A stretch of 64,000 nt of DNA, taken from the NCBI RefSeq assembly GCF_963666545.1, contig NZ_OY762899.1, forward strand, positions 1,178,001 through 1,242,000, read 5' to 3'. The position numbers were made by a program, and so were the translations under genes. The DNA is from an uncultured Bacteroides sp. Its GTDB lineage: Bacteria > Bacteroidota > Bacteroidia > Bacteroidales > Bacteroidaceae. The first letter of the stretch is position 1. Each line of letters starts with the position of its first letter. Shown here in pieces: positions 16,509 through 26,550 of the stretch. A model generated the notes under the pieces. The model saw only the letters and a list, made by a program, of their open reading frames with translations. It was not told where the DNA came from and did not search any database.

Positions 16509-19500
16509 TCAGAATGTAAAGTTTAACCCAAATGACATTCCTGCAGTAGACGGAACACCGCAATAGTCGATACCAACAGAACTAGAGCCAACGGCTCCTG
16601 AGCCGGCAGCACTATTTTCAGGGTCCAACCCTTTATAGTTAGTCCATAACAATAGGTTTGTCCCCGAAATATTGGCTGTAAGCCCCTTAATAAATTTAGT
16701 TTTAGCCAACCAAACCTTTGGGAACGAATAAGAAAGAGAAACAGAACGCAAACGCAGCCAGTTAGTATCGGTCATATAGTTACTTGATTCATAAGCGTAA
16801 TATGTCTTGTAATATTGTTGGATAATATACTTTCCACTTTGGGCATTAGTGGTTCCTTCAGGAACTTCTACTCCTTTGAGGTAAAACTTATTGGCGTCAA
16901 AGTTATAACTCTTTTTGTCATATGCATCACCATTCTTCACAACACCATCAATCGTTATTGATTCGCGGTTCACACTACGCATACTTAAACCCGCATCCGT
17001 GAGATAATAATCGGTTCCGTTATAAATATCACCTCCAATCCTGAAGTCAAATAGAAATGACAGGTTCCATCCTTTATAAGAGATACTATTATTTAATCCA
17101 CCAATTAATTTAGGTTCACGATTACCTATTTCATAAGTTGTCAATCCATCATAAGTCGGCATACCCGATTTAGGATCAAGAATAACATTACCTTCTGGAT
17201 CTCTAGCCCATTTAGAGCCAGATATAGCCATAAAGTTTCCACCATTGAACGATGCTGCTTTCGCATTGCCCACTTGCACATCTGTTACATATAATATGTT
17301 CACACCATTTATAAGATCATTGACCTTACCACGATTTCCCGAAAGATTCAATGTCATATCCCACGTCAAATCTTTCGTTTTGATAGGTTGACCAGTAATA
17401 GAAAGTTCCATTCCTTTATTGGTGATCGTGCCAATATTTGAACTTAACAAAATATATCCAGTTGTTTGGCTCAAGCGAGGGCTTACAATCTGATTTATAC
17501 TCTTATTGGAATAATAAGTATAATCAAAACCCAAGCGACCATTAAAGAACCGCATTTCCAAACCTAACTCAGTAGATTTCGTTCTTTCAGGTTCCAGATT
17601 AGGATTACCCTTAGTCCAGAAATTACTAGTTCCGTATCCTGCCAGATGAGCAGTAGGAGCCCACGTAGTAGTTATAACACTACCAGGTTCAGCATCCTTA
17701 CCTACCCCAGCATGAGAAACTCGTAATTTACCAAAAGACAAGACATTATTTTCAGGCAACAATTCAGTAAAAATGAAAGATCCATTAAAGGAAGGATAAA
17801 AATAGCTTCTATTGTCAATCGGAAGTGTAGACGTCCAGTCATTACGCCCTGTTACAGATAAATATAGCAGACTCTTATAAGAAACTCTAAATTCGCCATA
17901 TCCTCCAACTAACCTTTTACGAGAACTTATTTGTTGTTGCTTTTTATTTTTATTAAGAATATTATTAAAACTGTAAATACCATCAACACTGAAGTTGTAT
18001 CCCATTACGCGATCAGTCTTAATCTTAGTATCTTCAGCCGTATGTCCCAAAAGCAAATCAAAACCAACATCGCCTATTTTCTTATTAAAATTAAGCATTA
18101 AATTAGAAGAAAGATATTCATACGTTCTATTACTCTCCGATAACATCCCGTTCTGCCAGTCGGATATAACTCCTCCTCCGGGAGCAATAAGAGTTCTCGA
18201 AGTAGTCGTGTAACGGTCGATCCCTGCTTTATAAACAATATTCATCCAACTAGCCACATTGTAGTTCAGGTTTATAGAACCTGTTAAGCGATTGGTTTTA
18301 TCCGTCATCTTATTTTTATTAATAGTCCAATAAGGATTATCATCATCATCTTCTACCTTTTGAAGCCCTTTGAACATACGCCACCTAGTGCCATCTTCAT
18401 TTAAATAGTGCTTCATATCATCACTACGAGAGTAGCCATAAACACCCTGCATTGCTCCCGTACCGGAAGAGTTGAATAGACCTCCACTTGTTAATGTTTT
18501 ATCTAGACTAGAAGCAGTATAGGCAACATTCGCCCCAACAGTTAAATCTCCATATTTTTGTTCACCATTGAAACGAAACGTATTTTTCACATATCCCGTA
18601 GACGGGATGATTCCATCTTGATCAAATCTGGAAGCTGAAAGAAAGAAACTATTATTCTTTCCGCCACCTGAAATACTAGCACTATTATCAAAAATAGATG
18701 AATTTTGGAAAAAATCGCCCACATTATCATAGACAGTTTCTCCATCAGCAAATTTCTGTCCCCACGAATTCGTTGTGAAATCGCTGAAAACTCCGGAACC
18801 ATTATAAGTTCCTCGTTTGTAAACAGACTGTTGTTCGGGCAGACGGTTAACCCAGTTAGTACTGAGTTTAGTGCTCACATTCACCTGAACATTGCCCTCA
18901 GTACCTTTTTTAGTCGTAATAATAATAGCCCCTGCTGCAGCTTTAGATCCATAAAGAGCAGCAGCAGTAGGACCTTTCAACACTGACATGCTTTCTACAT
19001 CTTCAGGATTGATATCCATCACACGATTACTGTATGTAGAAGATGTGCGTTGTGCACCATCAAAACCACTATCTCCACCTATGCTCGTACCATTATCAAA
19101 AATAACACCATCAATCACAAAGAGTGGTTGATTATCACGTTCCAATGAAGTACCACCACGAAGAACGATTTGCGAACCTGCCCCTGCAGCACCACCACCC
19201 TGAGTAATATTAACACCAGCCACTTTACCATTAAGGGAGTTAATAACATTAGCACTTTTATTTTTTAAAAGTTCATCACTCTTAATATCCTGTACCGCAT
19301 ACCCCAATGCTTTCTTTTCTTTCTTGATACCCATGGCGGTAACCACCACTTCGCTAAGTGCTTGAGCATCATCGACCAACACAATCTTATATACCGTAGG
19401 CACTCCCACAGTTAACTCTTTTTTAGCATAGCCAACATAGGATATAACTAAAACGGCTCCTTGAGAAGCATTTAAGGTAAACTTTCCATCAATATCGGTA

Positions 19501-19709
19501 ATAGTACCGCTACCTGTACCTTTTACCAACACACTGGCACCAATAATGGGCTCACCTTTTGAATCAACAATTGTTCCTGAGATTTTCTTTATTTGCTGAG
19601 TACTTTGAGAGGCTAATATATCCGAATTACCGACTGCATTCGCCGGAGAAGATATAGAAAGCCCTAATACGGCAAAAAAGACGAATGATAAGCAATAATT
19701 TCTTTTCAT
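16509..19709 (-). CDS. SusC/RagA-family TonB-dependent outer-membrane receptor
   Basis: 1066 residues from ATG 19709 (MKRNYCLSFVFFAVLGLSIS..., a clean signal peptide). An upstream in-frame ATG at 19850 gives an implausible extension. Domains in order: carboxypeptidase-D-like regulatory domain (KKISGTIVDSKGEPIIGASV, about 40-120), SusC linker (LSEVVVTAMGIKKEKKALGY), plug (SLNGKVAGVNI, MDINPEDVESMSVLKGPTAA), and a 22-strand barrel ending in FGLNFTF, the aromatic C-terminus of outer-membrane proteins. It pairs with the SusD gene 29 bp downstream. An IS256-family element sits 350 bp upstream. Confidence 0.95.
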   Translation of the reverse strand: MKRNYCLSFVFFAVLGLSISSPANAVGNSDILASQSTQQIKKISGTIVDSKGEPIIGASVLVKGTGSGTITDIDGKFTLNASQGAVLVISYVGYAKKELTVGVPTVYKIVLVDDAQALSEVVVTAMGIKKEKKALGYAVQDIKSDELLKNKSANVINSLNGKVAGVNITQGGGAAGAGSQIVLRGGTSLERDNQPLFVIDGVIFDNGTSIGGDSGFDGAQRTSSTYSNRVMDINPEDVESMSVLKGPTAAALYGSKAAAGAIIITTKKGTEGNVQVNVSTKLSTNWVNRLPEQQSVYKRGTYNGSGVFSDFTTNSWGQKFADGETVYDNVGDFFQNSSIFDNSASISGGGKNNSFFLSASRFDQDGIIPSTGYVKNTFRFNGEQKYGDLTVGANVAYTASSLDKTLTSGGLFNSSGTGAMQGVYGYSRSDDMKHYLNEDGTRWRMFKGLQKVEDDDDNPYWTINKNKMTDKTNRLTGSINLNYNVASWMNIVYKAGIDRYTTTSRTLIAPGGGVISDWQNGMLSESNRTYEYLSSNLMLNFNKKIGDVGFDLLLGHTAEDTKIKTDRVMGYNFSVDGIYSFNNILNKNKKQQQISSRKRLVGGYGEFRVSYKSLLYLSVTGRNDWTSTLPIDNRSYFYPSFNGSFIFTELLPENNVLSFGKLRVSHAGVGKDAEPGSVITTTWAPTAHLAGYGTSNFWTKGNPNLEPERTKSTELGLEMRFFNGRLGFDYTYYSNKSINQIVSPRLSQTTGYILLSSNIGTITNKGMELSITGQPIKTKDLTWDMTLNLSGNRGKVNDLINGVNILYVTDVQVGNAKAASFNGGNFMAISGSKWARDPEGNVILDPKSGMPTYDGLTTYEIGNREPKLIGGLNNSISYKGWNLSFLFDFRIGGDIYNGTDYYLTDAGLSMRSVNRESITIDGVVKNGDAYDKKSYNFDANKFYLKGVEVPEGTTNAQSGKYIIQQYYKTYYAYESSNYMTDTNWLRLRSVSLSYSFPKVWLAKTKFIKGLTANISGTNLLLWTNYKGLDPENSAAGSGAVGSSSVGIDYCGVPSTAGMSFGLNFTF

Positions 19710-19735
19710 AAGCTTTGTATTTTTGGGTTTGTTTG

Positions 19736-19743
19736 CAAACTTA
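19736..19743 (-). promoter_or_regulatory. -7 box (TAAGTTTG) for the SusCD pair
   Basis: TAAGTTTGC on the minus strand matches TAnnTTTGC and lies 27 bp before ATG 19709. The rest of the 348 bp up to the insertion sequence is AT-rich and contains no gene. Confidence 0.45.
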
Positions 19744-20049
19744 TGAAATATTTTAGAAACAAGAAGAAGAAATAGATTAAATAAAAGCAAATAAACATTA
19801 AACCATTTGTATTTATATTCTAAAAACGTTTTTAATAACAAAAACATCATTAAAAACCGTACTTAAACATCAATCAAAAAGTAAAAAGGAAATTAATAAA
19901 AAACAATAGCAAACAATATGATTATATTAGATAAAGTAGAATATCAATATCACATAATAACCCAACATACAGTATCATATATGAAAAAATATAAAAATAA
20001 CCATTTAAACCAAAATAAAGATTAGTTATGCTAATTAAAAATAAAAAGA

Positions 20050-20057
20050 TATAAAGC
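20050..20057 (+). repeat. 8-bp target duplication, left copy
   Basis: TATAAAGC immediately outside the left end of the IS element. The identical copy is at 21432-21439. Confidence 0.9.
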
Positions 20058-21431
20058 GGCACTGTCCATAATTTTGTGTAAACTATATTCGGGTTCGAGC
20101 TTTAGTCGAGTGCTAAAGTTCGATTCTGTTTTCAAAGATAACTAAAAATTGATTCATAACCACACCCCAATTTCTTATAGGCATCGTCCATTTCTTTTCA
20201 ATCTCACTAATAGCCAACCAAACGGACTTTCTGAGGGCATCGTCAGTAGGAAATGATAATTTTGTTTTGGTATATTTCCGTATCTTGCCATTCAGATTTT
20301 CGATTAAATTGGTTGTATAAATGATAGTACGTATCTCTATGGGAAAATCAAAGAAAGCAGTCAGATCGTTCCAGTTGCGATGCCAACTTTGTACGGCATG
20401 ACGATATTTAGCACCCCATTTTCGCTCAAATTCTTCCAATGCGATGGCTGCTTGGTCTCGATTGACGGAGGTATAAATCTCTTTCATATCAGCCGTAAAC
20501 TCTTTTAAATCCTTCCATACAACATATCTACATGAATTACGTATTTGATGTACCACACATATTTGAGTTGTGGATTGGGGAAATACAGCACGTATGGTTT
20601 CGGTAAAGCCATTTAGGTTGTCAGTTACCGTTATAAGTATATCCTCCACACCACGTGCTTTGAGATCCGTTAGAACAGACATCCAAAAAGAAGAGCTTTC
20701 AGTCTTCCCGATCCACATACCAAGAACTTCTTTGTAGCCACGGTTATTAAGCCCCACACATAGATAAACAGTCTTGTTTATAACTTTTCCTGATTCTCTA
20801 ACCTTGAATACGATGCCATCCATCCAAACAATCATATATAATCGTTCTAGCGGGCGATTCTGCCACTCAATTGCAGCCTGAGTGACTTTATTGGTAATGA
20901 TTGATATTGCACTGGTTGAGAGGCTTATTTGATAAATATCTCGTAACTCATCCTCAATATCAGATACGCTCATTCCCTTTGCATAAAGAGAGATAACCAG
21001 GCGTTCTATAGATAAACCACGACTTTGATGTTTGGGAACCACAATAGGTTCAAACTCTCCTTTGCGATCACGAGGAACTTCGATTAGATGCTCACCATGC
21101 TCGCTCTGAATCTTCTTGCTAAAGCTTCCATTGCGAGAGTTACCACTGTTATAACCATCAGTACTATGCTTGTCATAACCTAAATGGGCATCCATCTCAC
21201 CCTGAAGCATTTGTTCCAATACTTGAGAATGAAGATCTTTGAGAAACTGACTAACATCTTCCTCTGTCTTGAATTGACTCAAGAACTCTTTACTGAGCAT
21301 CTCGGCAGGAACTGCCTGGCGCTTTTCTCGTTTTGACATAACACTATCCATATTTTTATTTTTAAAGATAAAAAAAATAACTCGAATCTAAAGACCCGAG
21401 CTAGAGTTTACACAATATATTGGATAGTGCC
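20058..21431 (-). mobile_element. Complete IS256-family insertion sequence (1374 bp)
   Basis: The ends are imperfect inverted repeats: both begin GGCACT and share TTGTGTAAACT, with about 23 of the first 27 bases matching. It encodes one full-length transposase and is bounded by a perfect 8-bp duplication, the size made by IS256 relatives. Intact ends, duplication and transposase indicate a recent and possibly active copy. Confidence 0.93.
20113..21351 (-). CDS. IS256-family (Mutator-like) transposase
   Basis: 412 residues, full length for the family. Mutator-type motifs are visible: [20 protein letters not shown] near the N-terminus, and the catalytic acidic triad in [22 protein letters not shown] and [13 protein letters not shown]. 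The region [15 protein letters not shown] is the conserved CxxH-containing segment of these enzymes. The enzyme cuts and pastes the surrounding IS. Its stop lies 55 bp inside the left end and its start 80 bp inside the right end. No frameshift or truncation is seen. Confidence 0.95.
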   Translation of the reverse strand: MDSVMSKREKRQAVPAEMLSKEFLSQFKTEEDVSQFLKDLHSQVLEQMLQGEMDAHLGYDKHSTDGYNSGNSRNGSFSKKIQSEHGEHLIEVPRDRKGEFEPIVVPKHQSRGLSIERLVISLYAKGMSVSDIEDELRDIYQISLSTSAISIITNKVTQAAIEWQNRPLERLYMIVWMDGIVFKVRESGKVINKTVYLCVGLNNRGYKEVLGMWIGKTESSSFWMSVLTDLKARGVEDILITVTDNLNGFTETIRAVFPQSTTQICVVHQIRNSCRYVVWKDLKEFTADMKEIYTSVNRDQAAIALEEFERKWGAKYRHAVQSWHRNWNDLTAFFDFPIEIRTIIYTTNLIENLNGKIRKYTKTKLSFPTDDALRKSVWLAISEIEKKWTMPIRNWGVVMNQFLVIFENRIEL

Positions 21432-21439
21432 TATAAAGC
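21432..21439 (+). repeat. 8-bp target duplication, right copy
   Basis: TATAAAGC immediately after the right end of the IS. It is only 10 bp from the stop of the transglutaminase-like gene, so that gene is intact. Confidence 0.9.
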
Positions 21440-21449
21440 ACTCAGCTTT

Positions 21450-22643
21450 CTATTTTCCTATTGGCTGAATTTTCCTTCGCACTTCTTTCGATATCTCCAA
21501 AAACATATAGTTCAACCTGCCGGAATGTATACCTGCTTTATTTTGCTTGTATTTCTTAGTGGCATACTCTTTGGATTTCTCGAAGGCAATGTACGACATC
21601 TGGTTCTGAGACTTCCCTACCATTGTAGAATCGAGCTGTTCGTCAGGGAAGAAATCGTCAAGATCTACATCACCAATCATTGTCGTTTCCAGAAAACTCA
21701 TACCTTTATGCTTGCTATCCGTATAATATCCCACAAACATGTGCCCCGGAGTACGCACCAATATAGGGTCGATATTAACGGCACGCAACAATGAGGCGAT
21801 GAGCACACTACCATCTACACAGTTGATCTGCGAAGATGCCAACGCATCATCGAAGGTGCGCACTCGTTGCGAATAGACTACATTACTTGATAAGCTGGTG
21901 TTAGAAACCGAACTGTAACGAAAGCCACGCTTCTGCAAAACATTCCATAGCGCATATACTTGTTTATCTACCGCACCGGGCTTTGTATTCTGATAACCAA
22001 GGAAACGATTGACAATGCGGGTATTGAGAGCTTCACGTAATAGTTTATCTATCATCGGATTATCTTCATTCACATAAGCAGCAAAGAAAATTCCTGTGTC
22101 ATGAAAATCGGTTCCATTACTTACATACCCAAGCAAACATTCATTCAGACTACGGACAGAGAAAGTACGTACGCGCTGACCAAGATCTTTCCCGCCAAGC
22201 TCTACCGTGATGGCCACACTAATAGGGGTTGCCTGATCATTATCTAATAATGCTCCGTAGTTCCATATTATATCCGGATAGATCGTATACTCCGTCCGGG
22301 CTTTTTCGAGAACGAACTCGGAGACTGACTGAGAAAAGAAAGGTGTTTCAGCAACATTAATACGAACACGTGTATAAGAAGAACGCGACCTGACACGAAT
22401 AGAGATGCATGATTTAGGATTCCCAACATAAAACGAGTCGGAAGGTTGAATAACCTGCGCGTCAGTAGTGGCTACCGATAAAATAGCCGAAGGGAATATA
22501 TTTCCTCCCAATTCATCGGTTATCTCAAAGTCTGAACGGAAAAAAGAGAATTTAAACACATATATCAATCCTATGACTAAAAGAAGAGCGCCGGCAATGC
22601 CGAAAATCGTCTTTTTCTGTAAGTTAAAGTTTATCCGCACCAT
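21450..22643 (-). CDS. Transglutaminase-like domain protein, membrane-anchored
   Basis: 397 residues. A single membrane helix (about 15-32) suggests an N-terminal anchor with the rest outside the cytoplasm. The C-terminal half carries the transglutaminase-like core: SSQINCVDGSVLIASLLRAVNIDP with the likely catalytic Cys, and RTPGHMFVGYY with the His. The N-terminal half is beta-rich and unassigned. Bacterial members of this fold are often proteases or amidases, not cross-linking enzymes. It is divergent from the response-regulator gene. Confidence 0.8.
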   Translation of the reverse strand: MVRINFNLQKKTIFGIAGALLLVIGLIYVFKFSFFRSDFEITDELGGNIFPSAILSVATTDAQVIQPSDSFYVGNPKSCISIRVRSRSSYTRVRINVAETPFFSQSVSEFVLEKARTEYTIYPDIIWNYGALLDNDQATPISVAITVELGGKDLGQRVRTFSVRSLNECLLGYVSNGTDFHDTGIFFAAYVNEDNPMIDKLLREALNTRIVNRFLGYQNTKPGAVDKQVYALWNVLQKRGFRYSSVSNTSLSSNVVYSQRVRTFDDALASSQINCVDGSVLIASLLRAVNIDPILVRTPGHMFVGYYTDSKHKGMSFLETTMIGDVDLDDFFPDEQLDSTMVGKSQNQMSYIAFEKSKEYATKKYKQNKAGIHSGRLNYMFLEISKEVRRKIQPIGK

Positions 22644-22666
22644 GTTTTGAGGTTTATTTATACTAA

Positions 22667-22674
22667 CAAAGATA
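22667..22674 (-). promoter_or_regulatory. -7 box (TATCTTTG) for the transglutaminase-like gene
   Basis: Matches TAnnTTTG on the minus strand, 24 bp before ATG 22643. Confidence 0.45.
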
Positions 22675-22754
22675 CAGCATTATTTTATGAATAGCGACCA
22701 TTGTCACAAAAACGTAACAGGTGTTTCATTTTTCTGTAATAAAAGTATCTCACC

Positions 22755-22787
22755 TTTGTAGCGAAGAAAATAAAAGTTTAACTTTGC
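22755..22787 (+). promoter_or_regulatory. Promoter of the two-component operon
   Basis: TTTG at 22755-22758, a 20-bp spacer, and TAACTTTGC at 22779-22787. Both boxes and the spacing fit the Bacteroides consensus. Confidence 0.6.
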
Positions 22788-22842
22788 AAATAGTGAAAAG
22801 TAAATGATCTGCACTGTTTTAACTACAAAAAAACAAAAACCT

Positions 22843-23532
22843 ATGAATGATTACCGTATTTTAGTTGTGGACGATGAAGAAGATCTTTGTGAAATTCTCA
22901 AGTTTAATCTCGAAAATGAAGGTTATGAGGTAGATACAGCCAACTCTGCTGAAGAAGCGCTAAAGAAAGATATAAGCAGCTACGATCTGCTACTGCTAGA
23001 TGTGATGATGGGAGAAATCTCTGGTTTCAAAATGGCTAATGTGCTGAAAAAAGACAAGAAGACAGCAAACGTACCCATCATATTTATCACTGCTAAAGAT
23101 ACGGAGAATGATACTGTAACAGGATTTAACCTCGGAGCAGACGATTATATATCTAAACCTTTCTCACTGAGAGAGGTTATCGCCCGGGTAAAAGCTGTGC
23201 TCAAGCGCACCGCAACAGCAGAAACAGAGAAAGTACCCGAACGCATTGTGTACCAATCACTAGTCATTGACATTACTAAAAAGAAAGTAAGCATTGATGA
23301 GAAAGAGATTTCTTTAACAAAAAAAGAATTTGAAATTCTATTTCTTCTTCTTCAAAATAAAGGACGTGTCTTTTCACGCGAAGACATTCTAAGCCGTATA
23401 TGGAGCGATGAGGTTTATGTACTCGACCGTACTATTGATGTAAACATCACCCGTTTACGCAAAAAGATAGATGTATATGGCAAACGAATTGTCACTCGCT
23501 TAGGATATGGCTACTGCTTCGAAACAGAATAG
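22843..23532 (+). CDS. Response regulator, OmpR/PhoB family
   Basis: 230 residues from ATG 22843; the in-frame ATG at 22804 would add 13 residues foreign to the family. The receiver domain has the acidic pair D10/D11, the phosphoacceptor D53 (YDLLLLDVMM) and the switch lysine in DYISKPF. The C-terminal winged helix contains LTKKEFEILFLLLQNKGRVFSREDIL and the DRTIDVNITRLRKKI recognition region. It binds DNA when phosphorylated by the kinase encoded 19 bp downstream. The signal is unknown. Confidence 0.93.
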   Translation: MNDYRILVVDDEEDLCEILKFNLENEGYEVDTANSAEEALKKDISSYDLLLLDVMMGEISGFKMANVLKKDKKTANVPIIFITAKDTENDTVTGFNLGADDYISKPFSLREVIARVKAVLKRTATAETEKVPERIVYQSLVIDITKKKVSIDEKEISLTKKEFEILFLLLQNKGRVFSREDILSRIWSDEVYVLDRTIDVNITRLRKKIDVYGKRIVTRLGYGYCFETE

Positions 23533-23550
23533 TCGGCAAACTCGTAAATC

Positions 23551-25320
23551 ATGAAAAATAACAAGCATATTTTCTCCTTCAATCGAAAGTTATTTCTTTC
23601 GGTCATTTCCTTATTTCTAGTATTTGTAGCCTGCTTTTTGGCTTATCAATATCAACGCGAAAAAGAGTATAAAATAGAGCTACTACATTCTAAACTTCAA
23701 GACTACAATGATCGCCTATATGAAGAATTACGCAATAGTTCAAACTTAGAGGAGGAATTGGATAATTATGTCCACCAGTATATGCTCAAAGATTTACGGG
23801 TAACGATTATAAAACCCAATGGAACTGTGGTGTATGACAGCTATGAAAAAAATAAAAACAGAATTAAAAACCACAGTGGCCGTAAAGAGATACAAGAAGC
23901 TCTGCAGAACGGTAATGGATATGATGTAAGACGTACATCGGAAACAACGGGGGTTTCTTATTTCTATTCGGCTACAAGTTATACCGATTATATTATTCGA
24001 ACAGCACTTCCCTACAACGTAAGTCTACTCGAAAGCTTAAAAACCGACCCGAGCTACCTCTGGTTTACGGGCATAGCTACACTACTGCTTATTTTCGTTT
24101 TCTACAAACTCACTCATAAGCTGGGAACTTCTATTAACCAACTTAGGGAATTTGCCATGCGTGCCGACAAGAACGAACCGATAGAAATGGATCTGCAATC
24201 GAATGCACCACAAAATGAATTAGGTGAGATTTCACAACACATCATTCAGATATACAAACGATTGCATGAAACAAAAGAAGCTCTTTACATCGAACGGGAA
24301 AAGCTAATCACTCACCTGCAAATATCACATGAGGGACTGGGTATCTTCACCAGCGATAAGAAAGAAATATTGGTCAACAACTTGTTTACGCAGTACAGCA
24401 ACCTGATATCAGATTCCAATCTACTCACAGCCGAAGATGTGTTTTCGATCAGTGAATTGCGTACCATTACCGATTTCATAAACAAGGCACAAAACAGACC
24501 AATACAAAAAGAAGAAAAAAGGATGTCTATTACTCTCAACAAGAATGGACGTACATTTATTGTGGAATGCATCATCTTTCAAGATCTGAGTTTCGAAATA
24601 TCGATCAATGATGTTACGATGGAAGAAGAACAGGTGAGGCTAAAGAGGCAACTCACCCAAAATATCGCTCACGAATTAAAGACACCGGTTAGTAGTATTC
24701 AAGGATATCTGGAAACGATTGTAAACAACGATAATATTCCAAAAGAGAAAATGGATATTTTCTTAGAGCGGTGTTACGCACAGAGCAATCGTCTAAGCAG
24801 GCTATTGAGAGATATCTCCGTACTCACCCGTATGGATGAGGTAGCCAATATGATTGACATGGAAAAAGTGGATATTAGTATGCTGGTTACTAACATCGTT
24901 AATGAAGTATCATTGGAACTTGAAGAAAGACATATTACAGTGGTTAATTCACTGCGAAAAGAGATACAATTACGCGGGAATTACTCTCTGCTATATTCCA
25001 TCTTCCGTAATTTGATGGATAATGCGATTGCATACGCAGGAAGCGACATACATATACACATCAATTGCTTCCGAGAAGATGATGTTTTTTACTACTTCAG
25101 CTTCGCCGACACGGGCGTTGGAGTAGCTCCCGAACATTTGAACAGGCTTTTCGAGCGCTTTTATAGAATAGACAAAGGGCGCTCTCGTAAACTGGGAGGC
25201 ACAGGACTGGGCTTAGCCATTGTTAAGAATGCAGTAATTATTCATGGAGGAAGTATTTCGGCAAAAAACAATCAGGGAGGTGGTTTGGAATTTGTATTTA
25301 CGCTCGCAAAAGAGAAGTAA
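23551..25320 (+). CDS. Sensor histidine kinase (HisKA type), membrane
   Basis: 589 residues. Two membrane helices (about 12-30 and 168-186) bracket a periplasmic sensor region of about 135 residues. A HAMP-like and PAS-like stretch follows. The dimerisation box QNIAHELKTPVSSIQGYLE contains the phosphorylated H374. ATPase boxes are NLMDNAIAYA (N), DTGVGV (G1), FERFYRIDKGRSR (F) and GGTGLGLAIVKN (G2). It partners the adjacent response regulator. The periplasmic ligand is not evident. Confidence 0.93.
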   Translation: MKNNKHIFSFNRKLFLSVISLFLVFVACFLAYQYQREKEYKIELLHSKLQDYNDRLYEELRNSSNLEEELDNYVHQYMLKDLRVTIIKPNGTVVYDSYEKNKNRIKNHSGRKEIQEALQNGNGYDVRRTSETTGVSYFYSATSYTDYIIRTALPYNVSLLESLKTDPSYLWFTGIATLLLIFVFYKLTHKLGTSINQLREFAMRADKNEPIEMDLQSNAPQNELGEISQHIIQIYKRLHETKEALYIEREKLITHLQISHEGLGIFTSDKKEILVNNLFTQYSNLISDSNLLTAEDVFSISELRTITDFINKAQNRPIQKEEKRMSITLNKNGRTFIVECIIFQDLSFEISINDVTMEEEQVRLKRQLTQNIAHELKTPVSSIQGYLETIVNNDNIPKEKMDIFLERCYAQSNRLSRLLRDISVLTRMDEVANMIDMEKVDISMLVTNIVNEVSLELEERHITVVNSLRKEIQLRGNYSLLYSIFRNLMDNAIAYAGSDIHIHINCFREDDVFYYFSFADTGVGVAPEHLNRLFERFYRIDKGRSRKLGGTGLGLAIVKNAVIIHGGSISAKNNQGGGLEFVFTLAKEK

Positions 25321-25391
25321 AAAACTGTTCTTTTCACCTAAAAACAAAAGCATATTTTAAGTAGAAGTACTTGTCATTGGATCTTTTTAAG

Positions 25392-25400
25392 TAAATTTGC
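25392..25400 (+). promoter_or_regulatory. -7 box (TAAATTTGC) for the DUF5106-like lipoprotein gene
   Basis: A perfect TAnnTTTGC 31 bp before ATG 25432 and 71 bp after the kinase stop, so this gene is probably not part of the two-component operon. Confidence 0.5.
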
Positions 25401-25431
25401 CGCAAACTATTGCAATATTATGATGACAAGT

Positions 25432-26364
25432 ATGAAATATATATTTCTATTCGCACTGATCTGTTTATGTTCTTGCAAAAACGGAAAAGTTTCGGGACAA
25501 GAATCGACAAAAGACAGTTTGAATACAAAAGCTGCGTTTACTTTGCCAAGCATACCGGCCATGCTTACTACACCAGAACAGCGTTCCAATTACCTGGTAA
25601 AGCACTATTGGGACAATTTTGACTTTACTGATACAAGCTATATCCATCGCCCTGAAATAACAGAGCAAGCATGGGTCGATTATATTGATTTACTCAAATA
25701 TGTAACACTTCCTACTACACAAAGCTCTGTAAAAGAGCTCATGATTAGAGCAGCCTCCAAAGAAAAAAAGGTCTTTAAGTACTTTACCGAATTGGCAGAT
25801 AAATATTTTTATGACCCTAATTCTCCTATGCGCAATGAAGAGTACTACATTCCGGTTCTCGAAACCATGATAGCAACTCCTATACTAAGTAAAACAGAAA
25901 AAATACGCCCGCAAGCCCGCTTAGAACTCGCTCATAAGAATCGCATCGGAACTCCGGCAATCGATTTTACATACACTCTCTTATCAGGTGCCAGAGGAAC
26001 ACTCCATGGACTTTCGGCAGAATACACATTACTATTCTTCAACAACCCCGGTTGCCATGCTTGCGAAGAGTATATAAAAGGTATCACAGGTTCTTCCATA
26101 ATCAACCAATTGATAGAGAACAAAAGATTGAAACTATTGGCTGTATATCCGGACGAAGAATTAGATGAATGGAAAAGGCATCTAAAGGAATTCCCACAGG
26201 AGTGGATAAATGGATACGATCGGGCTGCCACCATTAAGACAAAAAACATCTATGATCTAAAAGCCATTCCTACTCTTTACTTACTTGATAAGGGGAAGAA
26301 AGTACTGCTCAAAGATGCAAATCTACCAGATATTGAAACTTATCTTCAAAAAGAAATAAATTAG
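25432..26364 (+). CDS. Thioredoxin-fold lipoprotein, DUF5106-like
   Basis: 310 residues from ATG 25432 (MKYIFLFALICLCSC, lipobox Cys at 15); ATGs at 25420 and 25423 are also possible. Residues of about 30-165 (YLVKHYWDNFDFTDTSYIHRPEITEQAWVDYI...) fit the helical DUF5106 region. The rest is a thioredoxin fold with the redox motif NPGCHACEEYI and the cis-Pro segment LKAIPTLYLLD. It is probably an envelope disulfide or thiol protein, anchored by lipid. The stop codon is part of a hairpin (26362-26393). Confidence 0.75.
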   Translation: MKYIFLFALICLCSCKNGKVSGQESTKDSLNTKAAFTLPSIPAMLTTPEQRSNYLVKHYWDNFDFTDTSYIHRPEITEQAWVDYIDLLKYVTLPTTQSSVKELMIRAASKEKKVFKYFTELADKYFYDPNSPMRNEEYYIPVLETMIATPILSKTEKIRPQARLELAHKNRIGTPAIDFTYTLLSGARGTLHGLSAEYTLLFFNNPGCHACEEYIKGITGSSIINQLIENKRLKLLAVYPDEELDEWKRHLKEFPQEWINGYDRAATIKTKNIYDLKAIPTLYLLDKGKKVLLKDANLPDIETYLQKEIN

Positions 26365-26393
26365 GTTGTTAAGTTTTCAAACTCAGCAACCTA
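26362..26393 (+). terminator. Hairpin overlapping the stop codon of the DUF5106-like gene
   Basis: TAGGTTGTTAAGTTT pairs with AAACTCAGCAACCTA (13 of 15 Watson-Crick, the rest G-U). There is no long T-run after it, so it may be a weak terminator. A perfect 14-bp palindrome, CCTCCTATAGGAGG, follows at 26402-26415. Confidence 0.45.
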
Positions 26394-26535
26394 AACCTTC
26401 ACCTCCTATAGGAGGATTAGAGAAGACATTGCAAAAACAACATCAGGTAAAAACAATTCATACAAAGCCTCATCGATAGAAAATTATACTTCTAATTTCA
26501 AAAAGAAAAGTGGTAACAAATTCCAAGATTCTTTT

Positions 26536-26544
26536 TATCTTTGC
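26536..26544 (+). promoter_or_regulatory. -7 box (TATCTTTGC) of the B12 uptake operon
   Basis: A perfect TAnnTTTGC directly before the riboswitch. The transcript would start near 26551. Confidence 0.55.
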
Positions 26545-26550
26545 AGCGCA

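Noticed and set aside
16480-16563. Extended start for the SusD-like protein
   Set aside because: It would run into the intergenic gap and over the end of susC and hide the clear lipoprotein signal at 16479.
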